NCBI GenBank assembly: GCA_041695085.1
Contig: JBGFRO010000020.1
Coordinates: forward strand, 62,001 to 126,000
Direction: 5' to 3'
Origin: DYFT01 sp041695085
GTDB lineage: Bacteria; Bacteroidota; Ignavibacteria; UBA10030
Length of the DNA stretch: 64,000 bases
Part shown: one piece after another, positions 6,524 through 14,624 of the stretch
Layout of the letters: each line of letters opens with the position of its first letter
Position numbering within the stretch: the stretch's first letter is position 1
Made by a program: the position numbers and the translations under genes
The notes under the pieces: model-generated
What the model saw: only the letters and a program-made list of their open reading frames with translations
Told to the model about the DNA's origin: nothing
The model's database searches: none

Positions 6524-8005
6524 TTAATATCCGGGATTTTGTACCATCCGCGGATTTGCATCCATTTCTTGCTGCGGGATAGGAAAGGTAATTCGATTAT
6601 CACTCGGCGGCAAGAGCCCGCGTATAGCGATACCTCTTCTATGCAGCGTATAGAAGCGGTCGCCTTCGAAAGCCAATTCCACGCGACGCTCCAGCAGAAT
6701 GGCATCGATGAGCTCTTGCTTGGTCGAGAAGGATGTCGGTCGATACTCGATCATCGCGTTCGTTGCGGTTCCACCGGTGACGCGTAGAGACCGGTTTCGT
6801 ACCTGGTTCAGCAGGTTATAGACTTCCTGCGGAACGGCGGCGAGATTGGCTGCCTGTTCGGCGAGAGCCTCCGCACGAGTCAGGAGCACGTCGGCATACC
6901 GGAGATTCAGCACATTATTGTCCCGCGTCGGGTTCACGAATTTGAGCGTCGCGCTCGTGTTGGCAACGGTGCCGTTCAGAAGCTGCGTGACGCGCAAGTC
7001 CTGAATCGTCCCCCCTGCGGCGGTCACCGCAGTCCGTTGGGCAGGGGTAATGATCTGATTGAGAGCGGTGACGTAGCTGGCGCTGATCTTGATGTCGCCG
7101 CGTCCGCCGTTTGCCGTTGGAGCGTAGAAGGCATTTTGACCCGCATTGACCCCGGGGTTGTCGGTGGGTAAATGGGCGATCTCGAAAATGGATTCTGTCG
7201 AGAACTTCGTTTGGAAGGGGCCGGCGGGCGTTGCGGTGAGAGTGAAGCCGCCCGCCATGATTTGTTGTGCGTAGTCAGCGGCGGCAGTGTAGTTCCGTTT
7301 CACCATTTCCATGCGCATCAAGTAACCCAAGGCCGCAAATCGGGTTGCTCTCCGATCAGCCCGCAGCCGCTCGTTCGGAAGCAGGGTTACGGCTTGTTTG
7401 AAGTCGTTCTCCGCCTGAGTGAACACTTCCGCCATGGTATTACGCGGCAGGTTTTCGAAATCGGCGGAGGACTTCACGGGTTTCGTTCGAATGGGAACGG
7501 CAGGATGTGTGTTCCCTGCGCTGAAGTTCCACGGTTTCGCGTACACTCGCGCCAGCTCAAAATACAACATGCCGCGGATAAAGTACGCATCGCCACGCCA
7601 GATGTTTTTCTGAGCGTCGGTGATCGTGGGATCCGTAATCTGGTCGACAGCTTCCAGCACGAGATTCGCGAGGTTGATGGCACGATACGAATCGGTCCAC
7701 CAGCCGACCGTATTTCCGTTATCTGCGGTCATCCGATGCTGATGAAAGTCAGCGTACGTGGTGAAGCTACCCGTCCATACCACATTGTCTGCCATAATCT
7801 CCGGTATGACGTTGTAGTTGCCGCCGGCGATAGTGGCAGATTGAATTGCGTCGTACATACCGGTCACTAATCCGCGGAGCCCTTCACCCGATGTAATCAC
7901 TTGCCCGAGCTCCAAAGATTGCTGAGGTGTTTCCACAAGGAAATCCTTGCACCCCATCATGCCGGCGACGACGATTGCCATCCAGAAAAGTTTCTGTCTG
8001 TTCAT
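6524..8005 (-). CDS. SusD/RagB family nutrient-binding outer-membrane lipoprotein
   Basis: About 493 residues starting MNRQKLFWMAIVVAGMMGCKDFL, a lipoprotein signal with the lipid-anchored cysteine in MMGC. The family signature follows: ETPQQSLELGQV, LRGLVTGMYDAI, then TPR-like helices (YFIRGMLYFELARVY) and the C-terminal LRYADVLLTRAEALAE, IDAILLERRVELAFEGDRFYTLHR and NPRMVQNPGY. SusD proteins cap the SusC barrel and bind glycans, peptides or other large nutrients. The gene follows its susC by 38 bases. ATG 8005 is chosen over 8017 because AGGATGACA precedes it. The substrate cannot be inferred, as no glycoside hydrolase or peptidase is encoded in the operon. Confidence 0.92.
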   Translation of the reverse strand: MNRQKLFWMAIVVAGMMGCKDFLVETPQQSLELGQVITSGEGLRGLVTGMYDAIQSATIAGGNYNVIPEIMADNVVWTGSFTTYADFHQHRMTADNGNTVGWWTDSYRAINLANLVLEAVDQITDPTITDAQKNIWRGDAYFIRGMLYFELARVYAKPWNFSAGNTHPAVPIRTKPVKSSADFENLPRNTMAEVFTQAENDFKQAVTLLPNERLRADRRATRFAALGYLMRMEMVKRNYTAAADYAQQIMAGGFTLTATPAGPFQTKFSTESIFEIAHLPTDNPGVNAGQNAFYAPTANGGRGDIKISASYVTALNQIITPAQRTAVTAAGGTIQDLRVTQLLNGTVANTSATLKFVNPTRDNNVLNLRYADVLLTRAEALAEQAANLAAVPQEVYNLLNQVRNRSLRVTGGTATNAMIEYRPTSFSTKQELIDAILLERRVELAFEGDRFYTLHRRGIAIRGLLPPSDNRITFPIPQQEMDANPRMVQNPGY

Positions 8006-8043
8006 TGTCATCCTCATTCAGTTTGTTGTGAGAGCATGGTGGT

Positions 8044-11000
8044 TCAGAATGTAAGGTCGAGGCCGAGCATCATTGTTCGTGGTTGCGGTAACTGGAAGAA
8101 CACATCCGCAGACTGAATGTTGCCGGCGGTGGCGGCCTCTGGATCCATTCCGAGGAATTTTGTCGAGGTGAACAAGTTCGTCCCTTGCACATAGAGTCGT
8201 GCACGGCTATTCCCCACCAGCCATGAGGGTAACCGGTAACCGATCGTTGCCTGCTTCAAACGCAGGTATGATCCATCCTGCAAATACCTCGTACTTGCCT
8301 GAGAACCGTTAGCCAATAACAGGCGCGGTTGAGGATTCGCGGCGTTCGGATTTGTCGGGGTCCAGTAGTCGTTTTGACGTTTCGATTGATTGAAGATCGA
8401 GTTCAGATTCGAATCGGTAAAACCACCATCGGCCCAATAGATCTTATTCCCTTTGGTGAATTGGAAGAAGATGTTGGCGTCGAACGGTCCATAGCTACCG
8501 CTGAGCGTCACGCCACCGAAGAAGTCGGGAAAGGGACTTCCAGCGATGACACGATTGGCGAGGCTATAAGTCTCCGTAACGTTGCCGTTGATATCGAGCC
8601 ACGTGGCGTTGCCGTTGGCGGGATTCGGTCCATTATACCGCACGAGATAGAAAGCGCCCAACGGTTCTCCCTCGCGAACAATGTTTCGACCGAAAATCAA
8701 ATCCTGTCCGCCGACTAACTTCAGGACTTTGTTCTTCACGCTGGAGATGTTACCGCTGATCGAGAACCGGAAATCGTCACTCTGGAGAATGTCTGCCGTT
8801 AGCTCAGCCTCGAATCCCTTGTTCTCCATCTCGCCGATGTTCTGTGTGAAGACGCTAAAGCCGTTCACGCGTGAGACTGGCACGTTGAGGAGGAGGTCAT
8901 CGGTCTTCTTCAGGAAGTACCCGATGCTTCCACGGATCCTGCTGCCCCATACTCCGAACTCGATCGCTCCATCATACTGAGTTGTTTTCTCCCAGCGGAG
9001 TTCGGGGTTTTCCAGCTGGGTAATAGCGGCGCCGGGTATTTCGTTGTAGTTGAAACCGAACCCGACAAGTCCCAATGCCGGAAAGTTACCGATCTCCGCG
9101 TTGCCCGTTTGGCCGACGCTCGCTCGTATCTTCAGAAAGTCAACAAATGGTACGCCGCTAAACCAGCTTTCGTCGCTCACAATCCATCCGAGCGAAGCAG
9201 CCGGGAAGAAACCGTAGCGGTTTTCCTTCCCGAAGCGAGAGGAACCATCCACGCGCGCGCTTAAGGTCAAAAGGTACCGATCCTGAAACGAATAACTTAC
9301 GCGCGTGAGGTACCCTACGAATGAAAAGCTCGTGCCTGTGCCCGTGGTTGATGTAGGTGTGGCAGCGGAGCTCAGATTCTTCAAGAGGTCGGAGGGGAAT
9401 CCGCGGGCATATGCGCTAAAGAATATGTTTTCGGAACGTTGCATCGTCACACCGGCCACGGCTCCGATACGATGTCCCTCAAACCGCTCCGAGAAGTTCA
9501 GGGTGGTGTTGAGGTTGTAGTTGACGTATTGGTCGTTGCTTGCGTACGCATCGCCCAGACCGAATCCGTCCGTTGTCGTGGTAGCACGCTTGAATTTCTC
9601 GGCGAGCTGAAAGAGATCAACAGAGAATTCGGTGTTGAAGGAAAGATTCCGCAAGATGTTCCATTCGACCGTACCGGTCGAAAGGAGTTGCGTCAGAGAA
9701 GATTCGAAATCGATCCCTTCGGCGTTTGAAAGCGGAGTCCCGTTGAATTGTGGGTTTCGATTCGGAGCCACTGAAAGATTGAGCGAACCATCCGGTCGCC
9801 GGGCAGGAACATTCGGATAGAACAATGCAGCGTAGGTAAAGGGGGCTGCAACCGCATTGCTCGTATAGACGCGGAAGTTATCCGTACGCGAAGGGCTGAG
9901 ATTGACGCCGATCCTGAGTTGATCGCTGATCGCGTGGTCGATGCGAGCTCGTCCCGAGTACCGTTTCAGCATGTTGCGAACAACGAACCCTTCTTCTGAG
10001 CGGTATGTTGCTCCGATGAAATAACGCGTCCGTTGCGTCCCTCCCGTCACACTCGCACTCGTCTCCGAGAGCGTGCCGGTTTGCTTGACGTAATCAAACC
10101 AATTCGTGTTAACAATATTGTCTGTTGGCAGCAGCAATCCTCCCCCCGTGGGACCGAACCGATTGACGGCTGCGTCGTTCCAAATGCGCGTGAATTCCTC
10201 ACCATTCATCATGTCATAGATGTTGGTTGGTGAAACGCTCCCGACGTACGTCCGTAGATTTACCACCTGCTGATCGGGCCTTCCCTGACGCGTCGTAATG
10301 AGGATAACCCCGTTGGAGCCTCGCGATCCGTAGATGGCGGCAGCAGCAGCGTCTTTGAGCACTTCGATCGACTCGATATCGTTCGGATTAATGTTCAGGA
10401 GAGGATTGATCCCCTGACCCCCTGCGGTGAGACCAACGGAAGCGCTCCCCGCCGTGGTTGGATTCGTGACGGGGACGCCGTCGATAACGACGAGCGGAGT
10501 GGTGCTGGCGGAGATTGATGCGGCACCGCGGATGCGAATATTGCTCGGGGCGCCGATCAGACCGGACGTGCCGGTGAAGTGGATGCCGGCCGCTCTGCCT
10601 TGAAGTGCCTGATCCACCGTCTGCGGCACAAAATCACCAAGGTTATCCCTTGGAATCTGTGCAATCGATCCGGTGATCTGTCTCCTTGGCATCGTTCCGT
10701 ATCCGACAACGACGACCTCGTCAAGCTGGAGCACATCGCTCTCGAGACGGAGATTGATTTCAGTTCTTCCATCCACATTGACTCGTTGCGTCTTGTAACC
10801 GACGAAGGAGTATTGGATGACGTTGTAGCCGGCTGGAACGCGTAGGCTGTAGAAGCCATCTGCATTGGTCGTCGTTCCCACCGTAGTGCCTACGACGATG
10901 ATTGTCACACCCGGCAGTGGACGACCACTCTCGGCATCTGTGATGACACCCCGGACAATTCGATCCTGCGCAAACAACAGGTTCAATAATCCGGCGATCA

Positions 11001-11085
11001 ACAGCGCTTGAAAAAGGAACGCGCATCTCCGCGCAATCCCCTTTCCATGCCGACCTCCACCGCTAACTGTTAGCGCTGGTTTCAT
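8044..11085 (-). CDS. SusC/RagA family TonB-linked outer-membrane transporter
   Basis: 1013 residues. After a signal segment ending near LLFAQ comes a carboxypeptidase-regulatory-like domain (VRGVITDAESGRPLPGVTI), the conserved linker LDEVVVVGYGT, the plug (ALQGRAAGIHF, IRIRGAASISAS, PLVVIDGVPV, IESIEVLKDAAAAAIYGSRG, NGVILITTRQG) and a long beta-barrel ending in PRTMMLGLDLTF with a terminal phenylalanine. SusC proteins import nutrients bound by SusD using TonB energy. AAGGAGG lies 6 bases before the ATG. The likely promoter lies about 410 bases upstream, giving a long untranslated leader. Substrate unknown. Confidence 0.93.
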   Translation of the reverse strand: MKPALTVSGGGRHGKGIARRCAFLFQALLIAGLLNLLFAQDRIVRGVITDAESGRPLPGVTIIVVGTTVGTTTNADGFYSLRVPAGYNVIQYSFVGYKTQRVNVDGRTEINLRLESDVLQLDEVVVVGYGTMPRRQITGSIAQIPRDNLGDFVPQTVDQALQGRAAGIHFTGTSGLIGAPSNIRIRGAASISASTTPLVVIDGVPVTNPTTAGSASVGLTAGGQGINPLLNINPNDIESIEVLKDAAAAAIYGSRGSNGVILITTRQGRPDQQVVNLRTYVGSVSPTNIYDMMNGEEFTRIWNDAAVNRFGPTGGGLLLPTDNIVNTNWFDYVKQTGTLSETSASVTGGTQRTRYFIGATYRSEEGFVVRNMLKRYSGRARIDHAISDQLRIGVNLSPSRTDNFRVYTSNAVAAPFTYAALFYPNVPARRPDGSLNLSVAPNRNPQFNGTPLSNAEGIDFESSLTQLLSTGTVEWNILRNLSFNTEFSVDLFQLAEKFKRATTTTDGFGLGDAYASNDQYVNYNLNTTLNFSERFEGHRIGAVAGVTMQRSENIFFSAYARGFPSDLLKNLSSAATPTSTTGTGTSFSFVGYLTRVSYSFQDRYLLTLSARVDGSSRFGKENRYGFFPAASLGWIVSDESWFSGVPFVDFLKIRASVGQTGNAEIGNFPALGLVGFGFNYNEIPGAAITQLENPELRWEKTTQYDGAIEFGVWGSRIRGSIGYFLKKTDDLLLNVPVSRVNGFSVFTQNIGEMENKGFEAELTADILQSDDFRFSISGNISSVKNKVLKLVGGQDLIFGRNIVREGEPLGAFYLVRYNGPNPANGNATWLDINGNVTETYSLANRVIAGSPFPDFFGGVTLSGSYGPFDANIFFQFTKGNKIYWADGGFTDSNLNSIFNQSKRQNDYWTPTNPNAANPQPRLLLANGSQASTRYLQDGSYLRLKQATIGYRLPSWLVGNSRARLYVQGTNLFTSTKFLGMDPEAATAGNIQSADVFFQLPQPRTMMLGLDLTF

Positions 11086-11698
11086 AGCTCCTCCTTACTT
11101 GAGTGTTGGAATTGAGGATCTCTCCCGTTCGTTGAGGAGACGAATCGAGAAGATCGGTGAGTTAGCTTCCTTCCGTAGATACGAAGTGACGAAAACAGGA
11201 ACTCTTGATGCGTAAGACTCTGTTCATCGGGACTTTTTGCGGAACCGGGTTGGTGACACGACAAGTTTCCCCGCGCACACAGAGAATCAACGAGGCCAAT
11301 ACCTATGGCGACGAGTATTGTGATGGAGAGAAAGACAACACATCCAACAAGCGCCGGAGGAAGTGATTATTCCGGTCTGTTGGGCGAGTCCGTCGGCTGG
11401 AACGAACGGAGATCGATGCGTTGAGAAGTGGTGATAAGTTGTTTCCATTGCAAATGTCCCTCTGAGGCTATTGAAGATGGTGAACAACCTCCGAGGCGGC
11501 CGCAGGTTAACAAATGAAAGAGAGAAAGTCAAGTCGCTTTTTGGCAAGAAGCTTGTCTCTCGTGGTACCGTGAGACACAACTCCGGTAGGACGATGAATC
11601 GGTCTGCTTGAATGGAAGCGGAATGCAACTTGCAGCTGTGATACTACCGAAGCTAACCGTTGAAAACTTCAACACAGCAAAAGGTGTGGAAGGAGAAT
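11086..11698. other. gene-free region holding the susC leader
   Basis: I see no credible gene in these 613 bases; the short open frames lack conserved motifs and ribosome sites. The stretch contains the susC operon promoter at 11504-11532 and its roughly 410-base 5' leader. The remaining 11533-11698 lies behind the 3' end of the proline-tailed protein gene and shows nothing recognisable. Confidence 0.6.
11504..11532 (-). promoter_or_regulatory. likely promoter of the first SusCD operon
   Basis: On the minus strand TTGACT (11527-11532), a 17-base spacer and TAACCT (11504-11509). The TTG-to-TA distance equals that of the other promoters listed here. It would start transcription near 11497, about 410 bases before the susC ATG. 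Confidence 0.5.
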
Positions 11699-12388
11699 TC
11701 AATTTTCCGGAGGTGGCGGGGGTGGAGGAGGGGGATTTTCGAAGTGGCTTTCTTTTCTATCTGCGGAAAGGCTCTTGCTGATCAAGAGGACAAGCGTTCC
11801 TGCGGCCACGACGGCACCGGCCACATGGTACCATCGCCAGACACTCTCAGGCTCCAGCGCAACACCTGCAAGTTCGCGTGCAGCGTGTTCAAGGCGGGGA
11901 GGATCCGGCGTCAGCAGGGAATCGAGCGGCACAATCCCTTCGTAGAGTGGAACGGCTTTGTCGACGTGCACGAGGAGCAGTCGCAGTGCGGGGGAATGCT
12001 TATCGCCTTCGAGACTTCCGTGGAGGATTCTTTCGACGCCAAGCTTTTGTCCAAGAAGTGCCAGGCAAGAGGGGAGTGTGCATTCCTCGGGCTTCATTAT
12101 TCCGAGGTCAACAAAGAGTGCACGTTGTGCAACATCACCCATGCGATTGAAGCGGTTTGTTCGGTCTACGGCTTGTAGCAGATCGTTGCGCAAGCGCGCG
12201 ACGTGTGCGCTATCGATGGAACTGCTGGAGAGCAACGGAAGGATCGCAAGGCGTAGTTTCGGATGTCCATCCGAAGCTGTTGCTTCTTGCGCAGACAAAG
12301 GCGTTAATTGCAGCGCGCAGAGTGACAACGCGAATACGCAGTGAACGAATCCATAGTAAGCGTGCGCCGACAATGCGATGAGCCTCAT
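11699..12388 (-). CDS. secreted or membrane-anchored protein with C-terminal helix and polyproline tail
   Basis: 229 residues. A hydrophobic N-terminus ends at PLSAQ, a likely signal peptide. The central part, LRLAILPLLSSSSIDSAHVA, then LQAVDRTNRFNRMG and LGVERILHGSLEG, resembles the CsgG/TolB-N-like fold of proteins that query several periplasmic factors, but I cannot name the family. A transmembrane helix (WYHVAGAVVAAGTLVLLISK) precedes a short tail of nine consecutive prolines ending in EN. The polyproline suggests dependence on elongation factor P. The gene is the last of a minus-strand cluster, 58 bases after the beta-propeller gene. ATG 12388 is preferred to an upstream TTG. Confidence 0.6.
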   Translation of the reverse strand: MRLIALSAHAYYGFVHCVFALSLCALQLTPLSAQEATASDGHPKLRLAILPLLSSSSIDSAHVARLRNDLLQAVDRTNRFNRMGDVAQRALFVDLGIMKPEECTLPSCLALLGQKLGVERILHGSLEGDKHSPALRLLLVHVDKAVPLYEGIVPLDSLLTPDPPRLEHAARELAGVALEPESVWRWYHVAGAVVAAGTLVLLISKSLSADRKESHFENPPPPPPPPPEN

Positions 12389-12446
12389 CGTCAATCGGAA
12401 TTCTTTCCTTCAAGTGCAGTGACTGTAAAATCCTCGGTTTCTGATC

Positions 12447-13529
12447 TTATCGGGCAGTTGCGGTGAAGCTATACTCACAGAGGACAAATCCTTCCCGCTC
12501 TCGCAGATTCTGTTGTCGAGCTTCTTTTAATATGAAGATCGTGTCTCTGTTATTTGTACCGATAATGTAGCTAGGAAGAGCGATGTTGCTGGCAAAGACC
12601 TTACCCGATGATTCGTACAGTGTGATGAAAAATGTTGGCGAAGAGGGGGGATTCGAGACTCTCATTTGACTTATGACGAGATCGCTCTCGGCAAGAAAAT
12701 AGATTCCCGTCATCGGTGTCCACGCTCTTTCCAAGTCATCTAAACTTTCATAAGCTGTCGGAGGCTTTGAGAGCGTCTGAAAACCTTTCGGCTTCTCCCC
12801 TATCGAGTAAAGATACCGTCCCTCCGCTGAGAAGATCCTTATCTCAAATGATGTTGGACGCATTTCGAGGATGTTACCTTTTGCATCTTGGGTGATTTTT
12901 CCGCCCGCGACGGCGTAACGCAATGCATTTTCAGCAGCTTGCTTGATCAGATTACCCGATGGCGACAAGAAGAGGAGCGTCTTGGGTGTCATGGGATGGA
13001 ATATGACGATGCCACCACTTTGTTGAACAAGAAAGTCCGAGGCCGGACGACCTAGATTCAAGCTCCGAACAAAGACGCCATTCGGATCAAAAATCAAGAT
13101 GCGAGATTGTTTTGAATCCAAGATAAATATGTTGCCGTCTTTATCAAGGTCGATAGCTCGCGGCGAGAGGTATTCACCGGGTCCGCGTCCGACATTGCCT
13201 ATTTTTTGCACCAATCTCCCTTCCTCGTCAATTTCACAAACGACGGGAACAACATCGTCTGTGATCAGAAAATGGCCCCTTGCATTGACTTTCAGATCGC
13301 GAATTCTACCGAACCTAACCCCCGACACGGAGAACAATGCAACCTCTCTGCGCAACTGAAAATAAGCCTGGAACTCTTGGAATCGAGTTGATCCCTGAGA
13401 AGAAAATGCCGGCTCGGCTCGTCCCGATAGGATAGACTCTTTGACACCTTCACGATCCCGAGATGTCTTAGCGTGGGAGATCAAAAGTGCGAACAGCAGT
13501 AAAGCGCCAACATATAGAAATCGCCTCAT
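12447..13529 (-). CDS. 6-bladed beta-propeller protein, secreted
   Basis: 360 residues with an N-terminal hydrophobic signal (MRRFLYVGALLLFALLISHA) and NHL-like blades: GRIRDLKVNARGHFLITDD, IGNVGRGPGEYLSPRAIDLD, GNIFILDSKQSRILIFDPNG and AEGRYLYSIGE. The GRGPGEYLSP and D-GNIFILD motifs are typical of the 6-bladed beta-propeller (BF4221-like) family of Bacteroidota. In that phylum these genes often follow genes for tiny NVEALA-type peptides. Here its ATG overlaps the stop of such a peptide gene (TAATG), so the two are translationally coupled. The family's role is unknown; it has been linked to surface or secreted peptide handling only by context. Confidence 0.8.
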   Translation of the reverse strand: MRRFLYVGALLLFALLISHAKTSRDREGVKESILSGRAEPAFSSQGSTRFQEFQAYFQLRREVALFSVSGVRFGRIRDLKVNARGHFLITDDVVPVVCEIDEEGRLVQKIGNVGRGPGEYLSPRAIDLDKDGNIFILDSKQSRILIFDPNGVFVRSLNLGRPASDFLVQQSGGIVIFHPMTPKTLLFLSPSGNLIKQAAENALRYAVAGGKITQDAKGNILEMRPTSFEIRIFSAEGRYLYSIGEKPKGFQTLSKPPTAYESLDDLERAWTPMTGIYFLAESDLVISQMRVSNPPSSPTFFITLYESSGKVFASNIALPSYIIGTNNRDTIFILKEARQQNLREREGFVLCEYSFTATAR

Positions 13530-13738
13530 TATTCAACTTGCCGGATACACTGTGGCGTGCAGCAAGGATTGCCTGTTACAGCGCTACAACACCAGTACTG
13601 TTCGCATATCCATTGACTTCCCGACGGCGTGACATCGAGTACCCAGGTGCTTTGATTGATGAAGGATGGTGTTGACAACGATGTCACTACAGCAATGAGA
13701 AAGCAAAGTACCCACGCGAAGATCCAAATCCTTTTCAT
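13529..13738 (-). CDS. cysteine-rich secreted small peptide coupled to the beta-propeller gene
   Basis: 69 residues: a hydrophobic signal segment (MKRIWIFAWVLCFLIAVVTS) and a short mature part with six cysteines at 45, 50, 51, 59, 60 and 64, arranged C-x4-CC-x7-CC-x3-C, ending IRQVE. An excellent AGGAGG lies about 5 bases before the ATG. The stop TAA shares its last A with the ATG of the beta-propeller gene. Position and size match the NVEALA-type peptides that neighbour 6-bladed propeller genes in Bacteroides, but the NVEALA motif itself is absent, so this looks like a different peptide class in the same role. Confidence 0.75.
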   Translation of the reverse strand: MKRIWIFAWVLCFLIAVVTSLSTPSFINQSTWVLDVTPSGSQWICEQYWCCSAVTGNPCCTPQCIRQVE

Positions 13739-13770
13739 AAATCCTCCTCAGTCTCATAAGACATATGGAA

Positions 13771-14268
13771 TCAATATCTCCTGATGTTCGATCGAAACTC
13801 CGTTGCCAGATCGTCTGCGACTTCCCGCAGGTATTCCTTGAGCATGTCGCTCATCTCCACAAAGTGCCAATCCATACCGTTCCGGAAACGGACCTGGTTT
13901 TCGGCTTCGAAGCGGACGGTGTTCAGATCGCTTCCCATCGCAGCTCGTGTGCGGGGGGTGGCTTGGATGATGATGCGCGTTCGCGCCTCCTCGATACCCT
14001 GATCGATTTCGTCTTGAAACGGGTAGCGGAGTTTCCATTCGGTTTCATAAAACGTCAAGTCGGTTGTCGATTCAAACCGCACCACGACGAACTGATACTT
14101 CGCGAGAATTGCCTGGGTCTTCTGGTTGAAGTCGTACAGCGTAGCGGTGCCGAGGTTGGATCGGAATGCCCGTGGCGTTCCGTCCATCGAGGAGGACCCC
14201 GCGCATCCCATTGCGAAAAATCCAACTATCCATGCTCCAATACAAATTCTCATCAGATGTATTACCAT
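13771..14268 (-). CDS. small lipoprotein of unknown function
   Basis: 165 residues with a lipoprotein signal (MVIHLMRICIGAWIVGFFAMGC, cysteine in AMGC). The mature protein is mixed alpha/beta: LGTATLYDFNQKTQAILAKY, FVVVRFESTTDLTFYETEWK and MLKEYLREVADDLATEFR near the end. The pattern (one long N-terminal helix, then strands) is seen in many periplasmic FCB lipoproteins; no family is recognised. GGAGGG lies 7 bases before ATG 14268. It is the first gene of a probable operon with the small peptide (32 bases downstream), the beta-propeller and the proline-tailed protein. Confidence 0.6.
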   Translation of the reverse strand: MVIHLMRICIGAWIVGFFAMGCAGSSSMDGTPRAFRSNLGTATLYDFNQKTQAILAKYQFVVVRFESTTDLTFYETEWKLRYPFQDEIDQGIEEARTRIIIQATPRTRAAMGSDLNTVRFEAENQVRFRNGMDWHFVEMSDMLKEYLREVADDLATEFRSNIRRY

Positions 14269-14361
14269 AATTCACCCTCCGTGGAAGATCTCGAAAGCGT
14301 CATTGTATACGTCCGTAGAACTCACATTCTCCAAACATTCCAATGGCCTTTGGAAATCAAA

Positions 14362-14418
14362 GGGCTGTCCAACATTTGTCGACATCTGTAACATTGAGCC
14401 GAACAAATTGGACAGCCC
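14362..14418. repeat. long imperfect inverted repeat in intergenic DNA
   Basis: GGGCTGTCCAA (14362-14372) pairs with TTGGACAGCCC (14408-14418); the stem can extend by TTTGT/ACAAA past a 2-base bulge. It lies in the 355-base gap 14269-14624 with no gene visible. There is no T-tract on either side. Possibly a repeat element or an mRNA 3' structure. Confidence 0.6.
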
Positions 14419-14524
14419 CTCCCTTTACACATTACACAATGTCAACGTAGCAAAACTCCGCTAAAGAAACAATGCTCGTCGAGACGGATCCCGTACGGAC
14501 AGCAGTTATTCTTCCCAACGCGAT

Positions 14525-14551
14525 GTAGGGCGAAGCTTTGCTTCGCCCTAC
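14525..14551. repeat. REP-like 12-bp hairpin
   Basis: GTAGGGCGAAGC (14525-14536) and GCTTCGCCCTAC (14540-14551) are perfect complements around TTT. It sits about 75 bases beyond the susD stop at 14625 and could end or protect that mRNA, but no T-run follows. The GGGCGAAG core resembles the hairpin at 32158-32178. Confidence 0.65.
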
Positions 14552-14624
14552 TCGATCGATTCACGAGATCATCCGACTTATGAGGGGAACCGCGCCCTTC
14601 TTTGAGCGAACGGCTGAACCCACC

